Assembly: GCA_016218825.1 (NCBI GenBank)
Contig: JACRCV010000089.1
Location: forward strand, 1-52,106
Length of the DNA: 52,106 nucleotides
Direction: 5' to 3'
From: Deltaproteobacteria bacterium
GTDB lineage: Bacteria > Myxococcota > XYA12-FULL-58-9
Part shown: one piece after another, positions 40,812 through 52,106 of the stretch
How positions within the stretch are numbered: position 1 is the stretch's first letter
Layout: the number at the start of each line of letters is the position of its first letter
Translations under genes and position numbers: made by a program
The notes under the pieces: generated by a model
The model's input: the letters and a program-made list of their open reading frames with translations, nothing else
The model's database searches: none
What the model was told of the DNA's origin: nothing

Positions 40812-41468
40812 ATGATCCAATTCTTCCACGTCTACAAGTCCTTCGGTGTCGAGCAGCAGGCGCTCACGGACGTGACCCTCGAGATCGCCAAGGGCGAGTT
40901 CGTCTTCCTCACCGGACCGTCGGGGGCCGGCAAGTCGACGCTGATGCGGATGATCTTCTGTGCCGAGCGGCCGAGCCGCGGTCAGATCCTGGTCAACGGC
41001 CGCAACGTCGGCCGACTGCCGGGCGCCGCGGTGCCGTTTTTGCGCCGCCAGATGGGTGTGGTGTTCCAGGACTTCAAGCTCTTGCCGCGCAAGTCGATCG
41101 AGGACAACGTCGGCATCGCGCTGGAGATCGCAGACGTGCCGGCGCGCGAGATCCGCCGCCGCACCTACGCGGTCCTCAAAGAGGTCGGCCTGGCGCACAA
41201 GCTCCACCAGATGCCGCCGCGCCTCTCGGGCGGCGAGCAACAGCGGGTCGCGATAGCCCGGGCGCTGGTCAACGAGCCGCAGGTGCTGCTCGCCGACGAG
41301 CCCACCGGCAACCTCGACGCCGAGCGCTCCAAGGAGATCATGAGCCTGCTCTTCCACGCCAACGCCCGCGGCACCACCGTCGTCGTCGCGACCCACGACC
41401 GCGCCCTCATCGAGGCCTACGGCAAGCGCAACATCCACCTCGAGGCCGGGCGGGTGATCACCAGCTGA
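40812..41468 (+). CDS. ftsE: Cell-division ABC transporter ATPase FtsE
   Basis: This 218-residue protein begins [25 protein letters not shown]. Walker A GPSGAGKS is at 35-42, the Q-loop in [11 protein letters not shown], the signature [15 protein letters not shown], and Walker [13 protein letters not shown]. It is the normal FtsE length. The ATG at 40812 follows a weak GAGGGCG. The cytosolic ATPase pairs with FtsX, whose gene starts 8 nt after the stop, to drive conformational activation of murein hydrolases at the septum. Confidence 0.95.
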   Translation: MIQFFHVYKSFGVEQQALTDVTLEIAKGEFVFLTGPSGAGKSTLMRMIFCAERPSRGQILVNGRNVGRLPGAAVPFLRRQMGVVFQDFKLLPRKSIEDNVGIALEIADVPAREIRRRTYAVLKEVGLAHKLHQMPPRLSGGEQQRVAIARALVNEPQVLLADEPTGNLDAERSKEIMSLLFHANARGTTVVVATHDRALIEAYGKRNIHLEAGRVITS

Positions 41469-41475
41469 GGGAGCG

Positions 41476-42378
41476 ATGCGGCGGTTGTTCTACTTTGCCG
41501 GCCAGGCGCTGAGCTCGATCCGCGGCTCGCTCGGCATCAGCGCGCTCACCGCCGCCACCATCGCCGCGGCGCTCTTGGTCTCGGGGTTCTACGCCATGGC
41601 GCTGCAGAACCTCGAGAACCTGGCGCTGGTGTGGGGCCGAACCGCGACCCTGGCGGCGTATCTCGACGACAGTCTGCCGCAGAGCGAATGGGAGGAGACC
41701 CGCGCCGCGGTCGCCGGCCTGCCGCCGGTGGCAAAGGCGACCTTGGTGCTGCCCGCCGAGGCCCTGGCCCGGTTCGCGGCTCGCGGCCCGGAGGCGCGCG
41801 CCCTGGTCGCCGACGTCAGCGCCGACCTGTTGCCGGCCGCGATCGAGGTCGACCTGAGGGCGGGCTTCGCGGACCTCGCGGTCGTCGAGCGCCTCGCCAA
41901 GGAGCTCGCCGCGCTGTTCGGCGTGTCGAGCGTCGACTACGGCCAACAGGAGTTCGAGCGCCTCCGCGCCCTGCTCGAGGTGTTGCGCTACGGCGGGCTC
42001 GGCGCCGGGATCCTGCTCTTGCTCGCGACCGCGTTCATCGTCTCCAACACCATCCGCCTGACGGTGTACGCCCGCAAGGACGAGATCGGCATCTTGCGGC
42101 TGGTGGGCGCCACCCGCTGGTTCGTCCGCGTGCCGTTCTTGATGGAGGGCGCGGTGTGGGGCCTCGCGGGCGGCGGCCTGGCCGCGGCGACGATGTGGCT
42201 CGCGCACCTGTCGTTCGCGGCGCGCTTGAGCGTGGCGATCGCGGCGGTGGTCGGCGGCCTGAACGTCAGCCTCTTCGACCCGACGGTGGCGGCGCTGGTG
42301 CTCGGCGCCGGGTTTGGCCTCGGGGTGTTGGGGAGCGCGTTCGCGGTCGGCCGCTTCCTCGACGTGGAGGAGGCGTGA
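41476..42378 (+). CDS. ftsX: Cell-division protein FtsX
   Basis: This 300-residue protein has an N-terminal membrane helix (SALTAATIAAALLVSGFYA) and an extracytoplasmic domain of about 120 residues (ATLAAYLDDSLPQSEWEET...). The three-helix FtsX/MacB membrane module follows, with the conserved cytosolic loop RLTVYARKDEIGILRLVGATRWFVRVPF. The start follows the FtsE stop by 7 nt with GAGGGAGCG as ribosome-binding site; the stop overlaps the next start (GTGA). Confidence 0.95.
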   Translation: MRRLFYFAGQALSSIRGSLGISALTAATIAAALLVSGFYAMALQNLENLALVWGRTATLAAYLDDSLPQSEWEETRAAVAGLPPVAKATLVLPAEALARFAARGPEARALVADVSADLLPAAIEVDLRAGFADLAVVERLAKELAALFGVSSVDYGQQEFERLRALLEVLRYGGLGAGILLLLATAFIVSNTIRLTVYARKDEIGILRLVGATRWFVRVPFLMEGAVWGLAGGGLAAATMWLAHLSFAARLSVAIAAVVGGLNVSLFDPTVAALVLGAGFGLGVLGSAFAVGRFLDVEEA

Positions 42379-43400
42379 TCGCGGCGGGCGTCGCGCTGGC
42401 GCTGGCGCTGGCGCTCGCCGCCGAGCCGCCGGTGCTCGCCGAGCTCGAGCGCTTGGATCGGGCGCTCGCCGCCGCGGAGCGCGACATCGAGACCACCGAG
42501 ACCGAGCGGCAGCAGATCCAGAAGGAGCTCGCGGGGCTGGAGGCAGATCTGGCGGTGTCGACGACCCGCGCCGCCGCGGTCTTCGAGCGCTTCGTCCACC
42601 GGCTGCGGGCGCTGGCGAGGATGCCGCAGGGCGCGCGTCTGGTGCTCTTGGGCGGCGCTCGGTCGCTCTCGGACTACCTCGAGATGACGCGCCTGTTGCG
42701 CTTTATCGCCGCCCACGACCGCCGCCTGCAACAGCGTCACCTCGAGGAGTCGGCGCGCCTGCGCTCGCTGTCCGTAGCGCTCGGCAACCGCCGCGAGCGC
42801 CTCGCCGGGCTCGAGGCCGCCAAGCGCCTGTCCCGTGACCAGCTGGCGAAGACCCGTCAGGAGCGCCTCGATTGGCTCGCGGCCCTCGTCGAGAACGACG
42901 GCATGCGGCAGCGGGCGATCAAGGAGCAATCCGCCGCCGCCCGCACCCTCGCCGACAACTTGCGCAAGCGCGAGCCGTTGGGGCACCTGAGCGCCGATTT
43001 CGCCAAGAACCGCGGGCGGTTGCCGTGGCCGGCCGTCGGCCCGGTGGCGCTGAAGTTCGGTGAGCGACCCGCGCGGACGGAAGGGCTCGCGGTCAGCCAG
43101 AGCGGCCTCGAGATCCGCGCCGTGGCCGGCGCCAAGGTCCAGGCGATCGCTCCCGGCGAGGTGGTGTACGCCGACTGGCTGCGCGGCTACGGCGAGCTGG
43201 TGATCGTCGACCACGGCGACGGCTACCACTCGCTGGTGGCGCACCTGGCGACGATGAGCGTCAAGACCGGCGACGCGGTGCAGACCGGCACGACGCTCGG
43301 GACCGTCGGTGACACCGGCTCGCTCTTGGGGACCGGCCTGTACTTCGAGCTCCGGCAGCGGGGCCTGGCGATCGATCCGCTGCCCTGGCTGCGGCGCTGA
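42375..43400 (+). CDS. EnvC-like murein hydrolase activator (coiled coil + LytM domain)
   Basis: The GTG at 42375 overlaps the ftsX stop (GTGA), giving 341 residues. A signal peptide of Ala/Leu type (AAGVALALALALAAEPP) is followed by a long coiled coil (about 20-200) and a C-terminal LytM/M23 domain (GLEIRAVAGAKVQAIAPGEVVYADWLRGYGELVIVDHGDGYHSLVAHL). The zinc ligands of active peptidases appear lost (GLEI for HxGxD, YFELR for HFE), as in EnvC, so it should activate amidases rather than cut itself. It presumably docks on FtsX via the coiled coil. Confidence 0.9.
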   Translation: MIAAGVALALALALAAEPPVLAELERLDRALAAAERDIETTETERQQIQKELAGLEADLAVSTTRAAAVFERFVHRLRALARMPQGARLVLLGGARSLSDYLEMTRLLRFIAAHDRRLQQRHLEESARLRSLSVALGNRRERLAGLEAAKRLSRDQLAKTRQERLDWLAALVENDGMRQRAIKEQSAAARTLADNLRKREPLGHLSADFAKNRGRLPWPAVGPVALKFGERPARTEGLAVSQSGLEIRAVAGAKVQAIAPGEVVYADWLRGYGELVIVDHGDGYHSLVAHLATMSVKTGDAVQTGTTLGTVGDTGSLLGTGLYFELRQRGLAIDPLPWLRR

Positions 43401-43423
43401 ACCCGATCGAGCGAGGAGAGGGA

Positions 43424-44587
43424 ATGCGAGAGCAGGCGACGAGGCGGAGGCGGTGGCTCGAGCGCGGCTCTTGGCTCATGCTCGGCCTGATGTCGGGCGC
43501 CGCGACCACCGCGGCGGCGGGCGTCGAGACCCTGTACCAGAAGCTCGAGGTGTTGGCGGAGGTCTTCGGCCAGATCGAAAACCACTTCGTCGACGTCGTC
43601 GAGCCGAGCAGCCTGATCTACGGCGCGGCGCGCGGCGCGGTCAGCACCCTCGACGCCCACTCGGCGTTCTTCTCGCCCGAGGAGTACCGCGATCTGTTGT
43701 CGGCGACCGAGGGCGAGTACGCCGGCATCGGCATCGAGCTCTCGGGCCGAGCCGAGACCACCCAGGTGACCTGGGTGTTCGACGACTCGCCGGCGGCGCA
43801 GGCCGGCATCAAGAAGGGTGACCTCCTGGTCGCCATCGACGGCGAGGCGATCGACGATTTGCCCCTCGATCTGATCCACCAGCGCCTGCGCGGCCCGGTG
43901 GGCTCGAAGGTGGTGCTGAAGCTGCGGCACCCCGAGCGCGCCGACGTCTGGTCGTACACCTTGGTGCGCAGCTGGATCCGGGTGGTGCCGCTCGCCGCCA
44001 CGACCCTCGAGCCCGGGCTGGAGTACGTGCGGCTCAAGAGCTTCGCGCGCCGCGTCGCGCTCGATCTGGAGGCGCAGCTCAAGGCGCTGCCGCCGAAGAC
44101 CGGGCTGGTCCTGGACCTGCGCGGCAACCCCGGCGGGCTGTTCGACGAGGCGGTGGCGGTCTGTGACCTGTTCCTCACCGACGGTCCCATCGTCCAGGCC
44201 GCGGGCAAGGGCGGCCGGCTGCTGGAGCGCCGGTTCGCGCACGAGCGCGGCACGCAGCCGTCTTACCCGCTCGCGATCCTGATCGACGCCGACAGCGCAT
44301 CGGCGGCGGAGGTGGTCGCCGGCGCCCTCCACGATCGCGGCCGCGCCAGGCTCTTCGGCAGCCGCAGCTACGGCAAGGGCTCGGTGCAGAACATCGTGGC
44401 GCTCTCCGACGGCTCGGGGTTGAAGCTCACGGTGGCCCGTTACCTGACACCTTCGGGGGTCGCCATCGACGGCAAGGGGATCGAGCCGGACGTCAGCGTC
44501 GCAAACGCCCCGCCGGACGGTGACACCGACCCGGTGGTCGCCGCTGCGGTGGAGTGGCTGCGGCGCTCGACCGCGCCTCCCAGGTGA
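43424..44587 (+). CDS. C-terminal processing protease (S41, CtpA/Prc-like)
   Basis: The ATG at 43424 follows GAGGAGAGG, giving 387 residues. After a signal anchor (SWLMLGLMSGAATTAAAG) come the N-terminal helical region, a PDZ domain (GIGIELSG ... AGIKKGDLLVAIDGEAI, about 100-185) and the S41 catalytic core. By alignment with E. coli Prc, the catalytic residues are Ser293 (DSASAAE) and Lys318 (SRSYGKGSVQ). It is the last gene of the ftsEX operon (23-nt gap after the EnvC-like gene). It probably degrades or trims periplasmic murein hydrolases or their regulators. Confidence 0.92.
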   Translation: MREQATRRRRWLERGSWLMLGLMSGAATTAAAGVETLYQKLEVLAEVFGQIENHFVDVVEPSSLIYGAARGAVSTLDAHSAFFSPEEYRDLLSATEGEYAGIGIELSGRAETTQVTWVFDDSPAAQAGIKKGDLLVAIDGEAIDDLPLDLIHQRLRGPVGSKVVLKLRHPERADVWSYTLVRSWIRVVPLAATTLEPGLEYVRLKSFARRVALDLEAQLKALPPKTGLVLDLRGNPGGLFDEAVAVCDLFLTDGPIVQAAGKGGRLLERRFAHERGTQPSYPLAILIDADSASAAEVVAGALHDRGRARLFGSRSYGKGSVQNIVALSDGSGLKLTVARYLTPSGVAIDGKGIEPDVSVANAPPDGDTDPVVAAAVEWLRRSTAPPR

Positions 44588-44626
44588 GACCGGCCCCCGG
44601 GTGGGTCACGCAGACCCGGCCGGCGG

Positions 44627-44655
44627 TGGACGGCGGCATGCACGTCAGGTATAGG
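44627..44655 (+). promoter_or_regulatory. Predicted promoter of the hybrid kinase gene
   Basis: TGGACG (44627-44632) and TATAGG (44650-44655) with 17-bp spacing lie about 40 bp upstream of the GTG at 44696. Confidence 0.4.
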
Positions 44656-44695
44656 ATCCGGGCTCCAAGCATCGACCGGGGGGGGAGAGACGACG

Positions 44696-47929
<3,234 letters not shown>

Positions 47930-47942
47930 GGCCCGGCGGGCC
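47930..47942. terminator. GC hairpin between convergent genes
   Basis: GGCCC-GGC-GGGCC forms a perfect 5-bp stem directly after the kinase stop and before the end of the convergent glycoside-hydrolase-like gene. It lacks a U-tract, so it is a possible but weak bidirectional terminator. Confidence 0.3.
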
Positions 47943-47953
47943 CTGACGCGCGC

Positions 47954-49834
47954 TCACGGCACGTATTGCAGCTTCACCGCGTCGGCGCAGTAGCTCGCCG
48001 GCGCCGCCCCGGGGGCCGCGAGGGTCACCGCGGCGCCGACCGCGGCGTCGAACGGAAACGATCCCAGCAGGTTCCACTTGCCGCCGTTCGCCTGCTGGTT
48101 CACCGCGACGCTCTTGGCGCCGCCGTTGTAGGTGATCGTCACCGGCACGCTCGTCGCCCTTGACGGATACTGCGACCACCACAGGTAGACCTTGTAGGTC
48201 CCGGTCTTCGCGAGCGCGGCGCGCCAGGTGTAGGTGGCGCCGTTGCGGGCCCACAGGGAGCTGCTGCCGTACGGCAGCGTCCCGCCCGAGATCTGCCAGG
48301 TGCCGGTGTGCGAGGTGCCGGCACCGCCGTTGTCGACGATGACGTCGGGGACCGCGGGCGGCGGGGGCACGACGGCCGTTTGCCGCCAGACGTGCAACAC
48401 GGCGTCGGTGCTGATCGGCGGCGCGAACGACACGGTGCCGCCGCTGCGGCTGCCGGTGCCGAGCGGCGTGTGGGTGACGGGGTTGAACCACTGGTAGGCG
48501 TAGTCCCCGGCCGGCAAGCTCAGCGTGAAGCTCGCACCGGCGTTCGGCTGATAGACCAGGTACTCCTTGCCGGCGCTGACCAGGCAGTACCTCGTCGAGC
48601 ACGCGGTGTCGCTCGGGAGCATCGCCGCCAGGTCGTCGACGCCGTCGGCGAGCAGCAAGGTGTCGCCGAGCGCAGCGCGCACCGGATCGTACGCGGGGTT
48701 GATGACGCTGCTGTTCGAGTCGTAGGGGTCCATGTAGATCGGGTTGCCGCCGCGGGTGAAGGTCTTCCACACCCACTTCCGCATCGCCGGCACGTCGGTG
48801 ACGTTGTTCTGGTAGTAGGGCGACAGGTGGTCGGTGTCGCTGATGACGAGCTTGCCGGCGAAGGTCGCCGGCCCGCCCTCGACGTAGGCGCTCCAGTCGG
48901 GCGACACCCAATCGGCGTTGGACGCCAACATCGTCGTCCCCATGCCGCCGCCGCCGGTGAGGCCCACCGGATGCTGCTTCGGCTTCGAGGCCTCGTAGGC
49001 GCGGGCGTAGTCGACCATCGCCTTGTCCCAACGCACCGCGGGCGAGGTGCTCTCGCACATCCCCGGCGAGGTGTGACAGGGCTCGTTCACGGTCTCCCAC
49101 AGCAGGTTGTCGACGTCGTTGAGGGTGTCGACGAACTTCCGGACCAGGGCGCGCTCGATGCCGAGCGCGGCGCTGTCGGTGGTGAAGAAGCTCTTGCCGT
49201 CGGTGACGGAGAAGGCGCGCGCCAGCTCGGTGTTGATGTTGTTGTTCGGGTTCCAGGCCATCGACGCCCAGGTCGAGGTGTTGAAGCCGATCCCCGAGCC
49301 GAAGAACATCACCGAGCAGTACATACCGCGCGCCTGGACCCGCAGCACCCGGTCGCGCAGCAGGTCGAAGTACGCCTGGTTGAAGCTCTTCATGTCGAGC
49401 TTGGCCTTGCCGTCCTTGGCGACGCCCGGGCCGGGCCGGTTCCACGGCAGGTTCTGGTGGCTGATCGAGCTCCAGCCGGTCCAGAGGCGCACGAAGTTGT
49501 GGCCGTGCGCTTGTGACCAGTCGAGGAAGGCGTCGAATTGCGCCGCGGTCTTGGTGCCGCCGCCGCCTTGGATCAAGTACCAGGTGTGCGAGCCGGTCAG
49601 GTAGATCGCACGCCCGGTGTCGTCGGTGAAGTAACGGGGGTTCGCCGGGTGCAGCCGCAAGGGGCCGGTGGTGCCGAGCGCGGCGGCAGCGAAGGTGTCG
49701 AACGCGACCGCCGGCGCCGCGTCGGCCCCGTGGCTCTGGTCGCCGTCAACACCGTCCACCTCGACCTCGATCTCGGCACCGCAGCCGCCGCCGACCAGGA
49801 CCACGACCACGATCCATCGAGCCAACCACCGCAT
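47954..49834 (-). CDS. Secreted glycoside-hydrolase-like lipoprotein with golvesin-type C-terminal domain
   Basis: The ATG at 49834 has AAAGGAG 6-7 nt upstream (an ORF start at 49888 is rejected), giving 626 residues with lipobox VLVGGGC|GA. The catalytic part (about 60-420) resembles TIM-barrel apiosidase-like/DUF4038-type hydrolases: NPRYFTDDTGRAIYLTGSHTW, GHNFVRLWTGW, LLWETVNEPCH (a candidate acid/base Glu in NEP). A beta domain follows, then a C-terminal segment VIVDNGGAGTSHTGTWQISGG ... resembling golvesin/Xly cell-wall- or sugar-binding domains. It probably acts on extracellular polysaccharide; the substrate is unknown. Confidence 0.82.
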   Translation of the reverse strand: MRWLARWIVVVVLVGGGCGAEIEVEVDGVDGDQSHGADAAPAVAFDTFAAAALGTTGPLRLHPANPRYFTDDTGRAIYLTGSHTWYLIQGGGGTKTAAQFDAFLDWSQAHGHNFVRLWTGWSSISHQNLPWNRPGPGVAKDGKAKLDMKSFNQAYFDLLRDRVLRVQARGMYCSVMFFGSGIGFNTSTWASMAWNPNNNINTELARAFSVTDGKSFFTTDSAALGIERALVRKFVDTLNDVDNLLWETVNEPCHTSPGMCESTSPAVRWDKAMVDYARAYEASKPKQHPVGLTGGGGMGTTMLASNADWVSPDWSAYVEGGPATFAGKLVISDTDHLSPYYQNNVTDVPAMRKWVWKTFTRGGNPIYMDPYDSNSSVINPAYDPVRAALGDTLLLADGVDDLAAMLPSDTACSTRYCLVSAGKEYLVYQPNAGASFTLSLPAGDYAYQWFNPVTHTPLGTGSRSGGTVSFAPPISTDAVLHVWRQTAVVPPPPAVPDVIVDNGGAGTSHTGTWQISGGTLPYGSSSLWARNGATYTWRAALAKTGTYKVYLWWSQYPSRATSVPVTITYNGGAKSVAVNQQANGGKWNLLGSFPFDAAVGAAVTLAAPGAAPASYCADAVKLQYVP

Positions 49835-50061
49835 GGGATCTCCTTTCGAAGTGGGCCGGGTGCCCGTTCGCAGTGCCAAGATCGCCACGAAAGGTAGGTC
49901 CCCCGACGCCGACCGGTTTCAAATCCCCGGCGGCGGCGGCGAGCGCGTGGCGCTAGCGCGGCAAGTGCGCCGTATTCACGATGGAAATCTTCAGGGACCG
50001 ACGGCAGCGCACCGGCCGACGCTGGGAGTAGCGACGGCGCGCGGCGAGTCGAGGCGTACGC

Positions 50062-50505
50062 TCAGGGGCGAACCTGGAAGGAAGACCGCACCTCGATCGG
50101 CAGCGGCCCGACGTCGGAGGTGGCGGCCTCGATTCCGGCGCCGATGGCGATCACGTAGCAGGTGTCGGCGGCGAGCGCCGCGTCCGGCTTCAGGTGGACG
50201 ACCTGGTTGACCTCGAGGGTGGTGGTGACCGCGACGGTGGCCGAGGCGCCCGGGCACCCCTGCACCGCGGCGGTCTCGCACGGGGCGCGCCCCAGACAAT
50301 CGAGGCTGACGTCGGCGGCAGCCGCGGCGGCGTCTTTCACCGGGGCCGAGAAGTAGACCAAGGCCTCGACGCTCGGGCCGATGTCGATCGAGCCGTGCGC
50401 CGGCAGCACGCTGACGATCGACAGCACCTCCGGCACCACGACCTCGGGTTGGCCACAGCCCGCACCGAGCACCAGCGTCACGACCGCAACCGACATTCGC
50501 CACAT
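50062..50505 (-). CDS. Small lipoprotein with Ig-like (Big_5/SbsA-type) domain
   Basis: The ATG at 50505 gives 147 residues; a GTG four codons upstream is possible. Lipobox LVLGAGC|GQ is followed by one beta-sandwich domain: LSIVSVLPAHGSIDIGPSVEALVYFSAPV near 27-55, and the usual end PDAALAADTCYVIAIGAGI. This matches the bacterial Ig-like fold common in surface proteins. It is the second of two same-strand lipoprotein genes (52 nt after the TPR lipoprotein). Confidence 0.78.
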   Translation of the reverse strand: MWRMSVAVVTLVLGAGCGQPEVVVPEVLSIVSVLPAHGSIDIGPSVEALVYFSAPVKDAAAAAADVSLDCLGRAPCETAAVQGCPGASATVAVTTTLEVNQVVHLKPDAALAADTCYVIAIGAGIEAATSDVGPLPIEVRSSFQVRP

Positions 50506-50557
50506 GGAGCACCCCACCGGGTCGTAGATAGCGTCAGAAGCCGGCGCCGTTCAAGCC

Positions 50558-51877
50558 TCAACCGCCGTCGAGGGTCTTCAAGATCACCGGCGCCGCCGGG
50601 TGGTTCGGCGCCACCCTGATCAGGCGCGCGACCGCGGCGCGGGCTCGGGTCTTTGCCTGTTGTCGGACCGCGGCGGTGCTCCCTTTGCTGGCGAGCTCGG
50701 CCTCGATCGAGGCCAGCTCGACGAGCAGCGGCACGCTCTGGGGGTCGAGCTCGACGCCGCGCTCGACCGCGGTGAGCGCCGCCTCCGGCCGCGCCAGGCG
50801 TCGCTCCATGCGGGCGAGCCCGAGCGCGTGCGCCGCCACCTCGGGCTGCAAGAGCGTCAGGGCGCGGTAGGCGTCGCGCGCCACACGGTTCTCATCCACG
50901 GCCGCGGCGGTCGCCGCCAGCATCGCCGCGACGTCGACGTCGAAGGGATCACGGGCGAACGCTTCCGTGAGCGGCCGCAGCGCCTCGCGGGTCCGCCCGG
51001 TGGCCACCAGGCTGCTGCCGAGCACCCGCCAGGGCGCCGGATCGAGCAGGCCCATCGCGGTCGCCTGTTCGAGAAGGCGCGCCGCTTCGGCTTGAGCGCC
51101 GCGTTTCAGGGCCGCGAGCGCCGCGACCGTCAGCACCCGCGGATGCTCGACCTCGCCGGCCAGGGTCCGGATCTTCTCGAGCTCGTCGTCGGTCGCGGCA
51201 CCGCGCTCGAGCGCAGCGAGCACCTCGCTGACGGCCTGGTCGACGTCCGCCGCGAGCGGCGCCTCGCTCCTGGCGACGGCGGTCTGCAGCTGCCGGCGGG
51301 CGTGCCGGAGCTCGTCTTGGTCCGGGGTGATCGCCATGATCCCCCGCAGGATCTGGATGCTGTCCGCGAACCGGCCTTGCTCCAACTGGGCCTGGGCCAG
51401 CGCCAGGCGCGCGTCGACCCGCGTCGGCGCCAGCCCCGACGCGCGCTCCAACACCTCGACGGCCCGCGGCCAATCCCGAGCGGCGAGCCTCACCAACCCG
51501 AGGCGATAGGCGACCTCGGCCCGCCCTTCTGGCGCCACCGTGGCGAGGGCAAACTCGAGGCGCTCCGCCGCGACCTCGTGCTTGCCCTGGACGGCGGCGG
51601 CGAGACCGCTCAGGTACGCCTCGGTGGGCGCGCCGCGGGCACAGCCCGAGATCGGCGCCAGGAACGAGCCGGTGGCCCCGAGCTGTTGCCAGAGGTCGAT
51701 GTAGCGCCGCGCGACGCTCAGATCGCCCGGCGCCGCGCACAGCGCCCGCCCGTAGGCGGCGTAGCTCTCCGCCACCTTGCCCTGCCGGTAGAGCGCGTCG
51801 GCCTGAACCGCGAGCGGCGGCGCGACCGGCGCGGCGCAGCCCACGCCCAGGAGCAAGAACAGCGCCCGTCCATCCAT
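50558..51877 (-). CDS. TPR-repeat lipoprotein
   Basis: This 439-residue protein starts MDGRALFLLLGVGC|AA, a short lipoprotein signal. The remainder is tetratricopeptide-like helices: ADALYRQGKVAESYAAYGRAL, VAYRLGLVRLAARDWPRAVEVLERASGLAP, ARLALAQAQLEQGRFADSIQIL, and at least three more. It is probably outer-membrane anchored, facing the periplasm, as a protein-interaction scaffold; the partner is unknown. Confidence 0.85.
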   Translation of the reverse strand: MDGRALFLLLGVGCAAPVAPPLAVQADALYRQGKVAESYAAYGRALCAAPGDLSVARRYIDLWQQLGATGSFLAPISGCARGAPTEAYLSGLAAAVQGKHEVAAERLEFALATVAPEGRAEVAYRLGLVRLAARDWPRAVEVLERASGLAPTRVDARLALAQAQLEQGRFADSIQILRGIMAITPDQDELRHARRQLQTAVARSEAPLAADVDQAVSEVLAALERGAATDDELEKIRTLAGEVEHPRVLTVAALAALKRGAQAEAARLLEQATAMGLLDPAPWRVLGSSLVATGRTREALRPLTEAFARDPFDVDVAAMLAATAAAVDENRVARDAYRALTLLQPEVAAHALGLARMERRLARPEAALTAVERGVELDPQSVPLLVELASIEAELASKGSTAAVRQQAKTRARAAVARLIRVAPNHPAAPVILKTLDGG

Positions 51878-51907
51878 GGCGGCGACCGTACCAGGGGAGA
51901 CCGCCAG

Positions 51908-51933
51908 ACACCATGCTCGGACACCATGCTCGG
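51908..51933. repeat. Perfect 13-bp tandem duplication next to IS end
   Basis: ACACCATGCTCGG occurs twice back-to-back (51908-51920, 51921-51933), 8 bp from the IS boundary and upstream of the TPR lipoprotein gene. Confidence 0.8.
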
Positions 51934-51941
51934 AGGCGCAC

Positions 51942-52009
51942 GGGCGATCGAGCTCTCGGGCCTTGCCGATGTTGCCCGCCCCACCCGGGCTGACTCGGGA
52001 TCACATCTT
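51942..52009. repeat. IS terminal inverted repeat, right copy
   Basis: This is the reverse-complement match to 97-164: 52 of 55 bases over the outer part, plus AAGATGTG at the inner end with identical spacing. Confidence 0.7.
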
Positions 52010-52105
52010 CGCATCGTCGGTCATGGCGGCGTGCTGCTTGGCGGCGGCCCAGCCAACCATCCGCTGCTGGAGGGTGTCCCATCCGCGCCAAACGGTCTGC
52101 CAACC
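52001..52105 (-). CDS. Tn5-like (IS4 family) transposase C-terminus, partial
   Basis: Thirty-four residues ending at TGA 52003-52001: GWQTVWRGWDTLQQRMVGW then AAAKQHAAMTDDAKM. It lines up with the Tn5 transposase C-terminus as I remember it (W..LW.GW..LQ....G..AAK.......K-stop), including stop placement inside the terminal repeat. The rest of the gene is off the window. Confidence 0.7.
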   Translation of the reverse strand, partial: GWQTVWRGWDTLQQRMVGWAAAKQHAAMTDDAKM

Positions 52106-52106
52106 G

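Larger units (their letters stand above)
51942..52106 (-). mobile_element. Right-flanking IS4/Tn5-like insertion sequence, 3' end (partial)
   Basis: The element enters from beyond the right edge: it contains the transposase C-terminus (stop at 52001-52003) and the terminal repeat 51942-52009. The stop codon lies inside a 19-base motif (51990-52008, minus strand) resembling the Tn5 inside end, which likewise overlaps the Tn5 transposase stop. It is in the same orientation as the left copy. Confidence 0.65.

Overview
This very GC-rich (by eye about 70%) 52-kb segment looks like chromosome of a myxobacterium-like bacterium (Myxococcota / former Deltaproteobacteria), probably a metagenome contig. 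The reasons are the many lipobox-bearing lipoproteins of unknown function, cysteine-rich and parallel beta-helix surface proteins, a sigma-54 promoter, an outer-surface multiheme cytochrome, large signalling proteins and frequent GTG starts with GTGA overlaps. There are no rRNA or tRNA genes, CRISPR arrays or phage genes. Both ends of the window run into an IS4/Tn5-like insertion sequence: the start of its transposase at the left edge and the end of its transposase at the right edge, each with a matching 68-bp terminal inverted repeat. The contig was therefore probably broken at IS copies.

Layout. 0.2-6 kb: a soluble-adenylyl-cyclase-like protein (two cyclase domains, AAA-type NTPase, TPR-like tail) translationally coupled to a membrane-anchored PDZ protein. 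6-10 kb: a small island in which a 31-residue peptide ending in two Cys pairs is translationally fused (GTGA) to a GMC-family flavin oxidoreductase, flanked by a DcrB-like gene, an unknown gene and a Crp/Fnr-type regulator. 10-18.6 kb: patatin lipase, outer-membrane-like protein, two methyltransferases, DEAD-box helicase, a Phd/VapC toxin-antitoxin pair with an apparently leaderless promoter, and an MscS channel. 18.7-28.6 kb: secreted lipoproteins, including two tandem paralogues built from six 8-Cys repeats, then a membrane glycosyltransferase.

28.7-29.6 kb: a glycine/betaine/sarcosine/D-proline reductase selenoprotein-B-family gene interrupted by one in-frame TGA. The TGA sits exactly where relatives have the first Cys of a CxxC motif, and a bacterial SECIS-like hairpin follows it, so this is a strong selenoprotein candidate (UxxC). 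29.8-37.4 kb: a beta-helix lipoprotein, then a 1509-residue OmcA/MtrC-type decaheme lipoprotein cytochrome followed by a lipoprotein peptidyl-prolyl isomerase, suggesting extracellular electron transfer. 37.6-40.7 kb: a small unknown helical protein and two coupled FadL-like porins. 40.8-44.6 kb: a tight ftsE-ftsX-EnvC-like-CtpA-like operon for division-linked murein hydrolysis. 44.7-51.9 kb: hybrid histidine kinase, glycoside-hydrolase-like lipoprotein and two further lipoproteins.

The two most interesting systems are the Cys-peptide/GMC oxidoreductase pair (possible new peptide-modification or metal-binding system) and the TGA-containing selenoprotein gene. All family assignments are from reading motifs; no database search was run.
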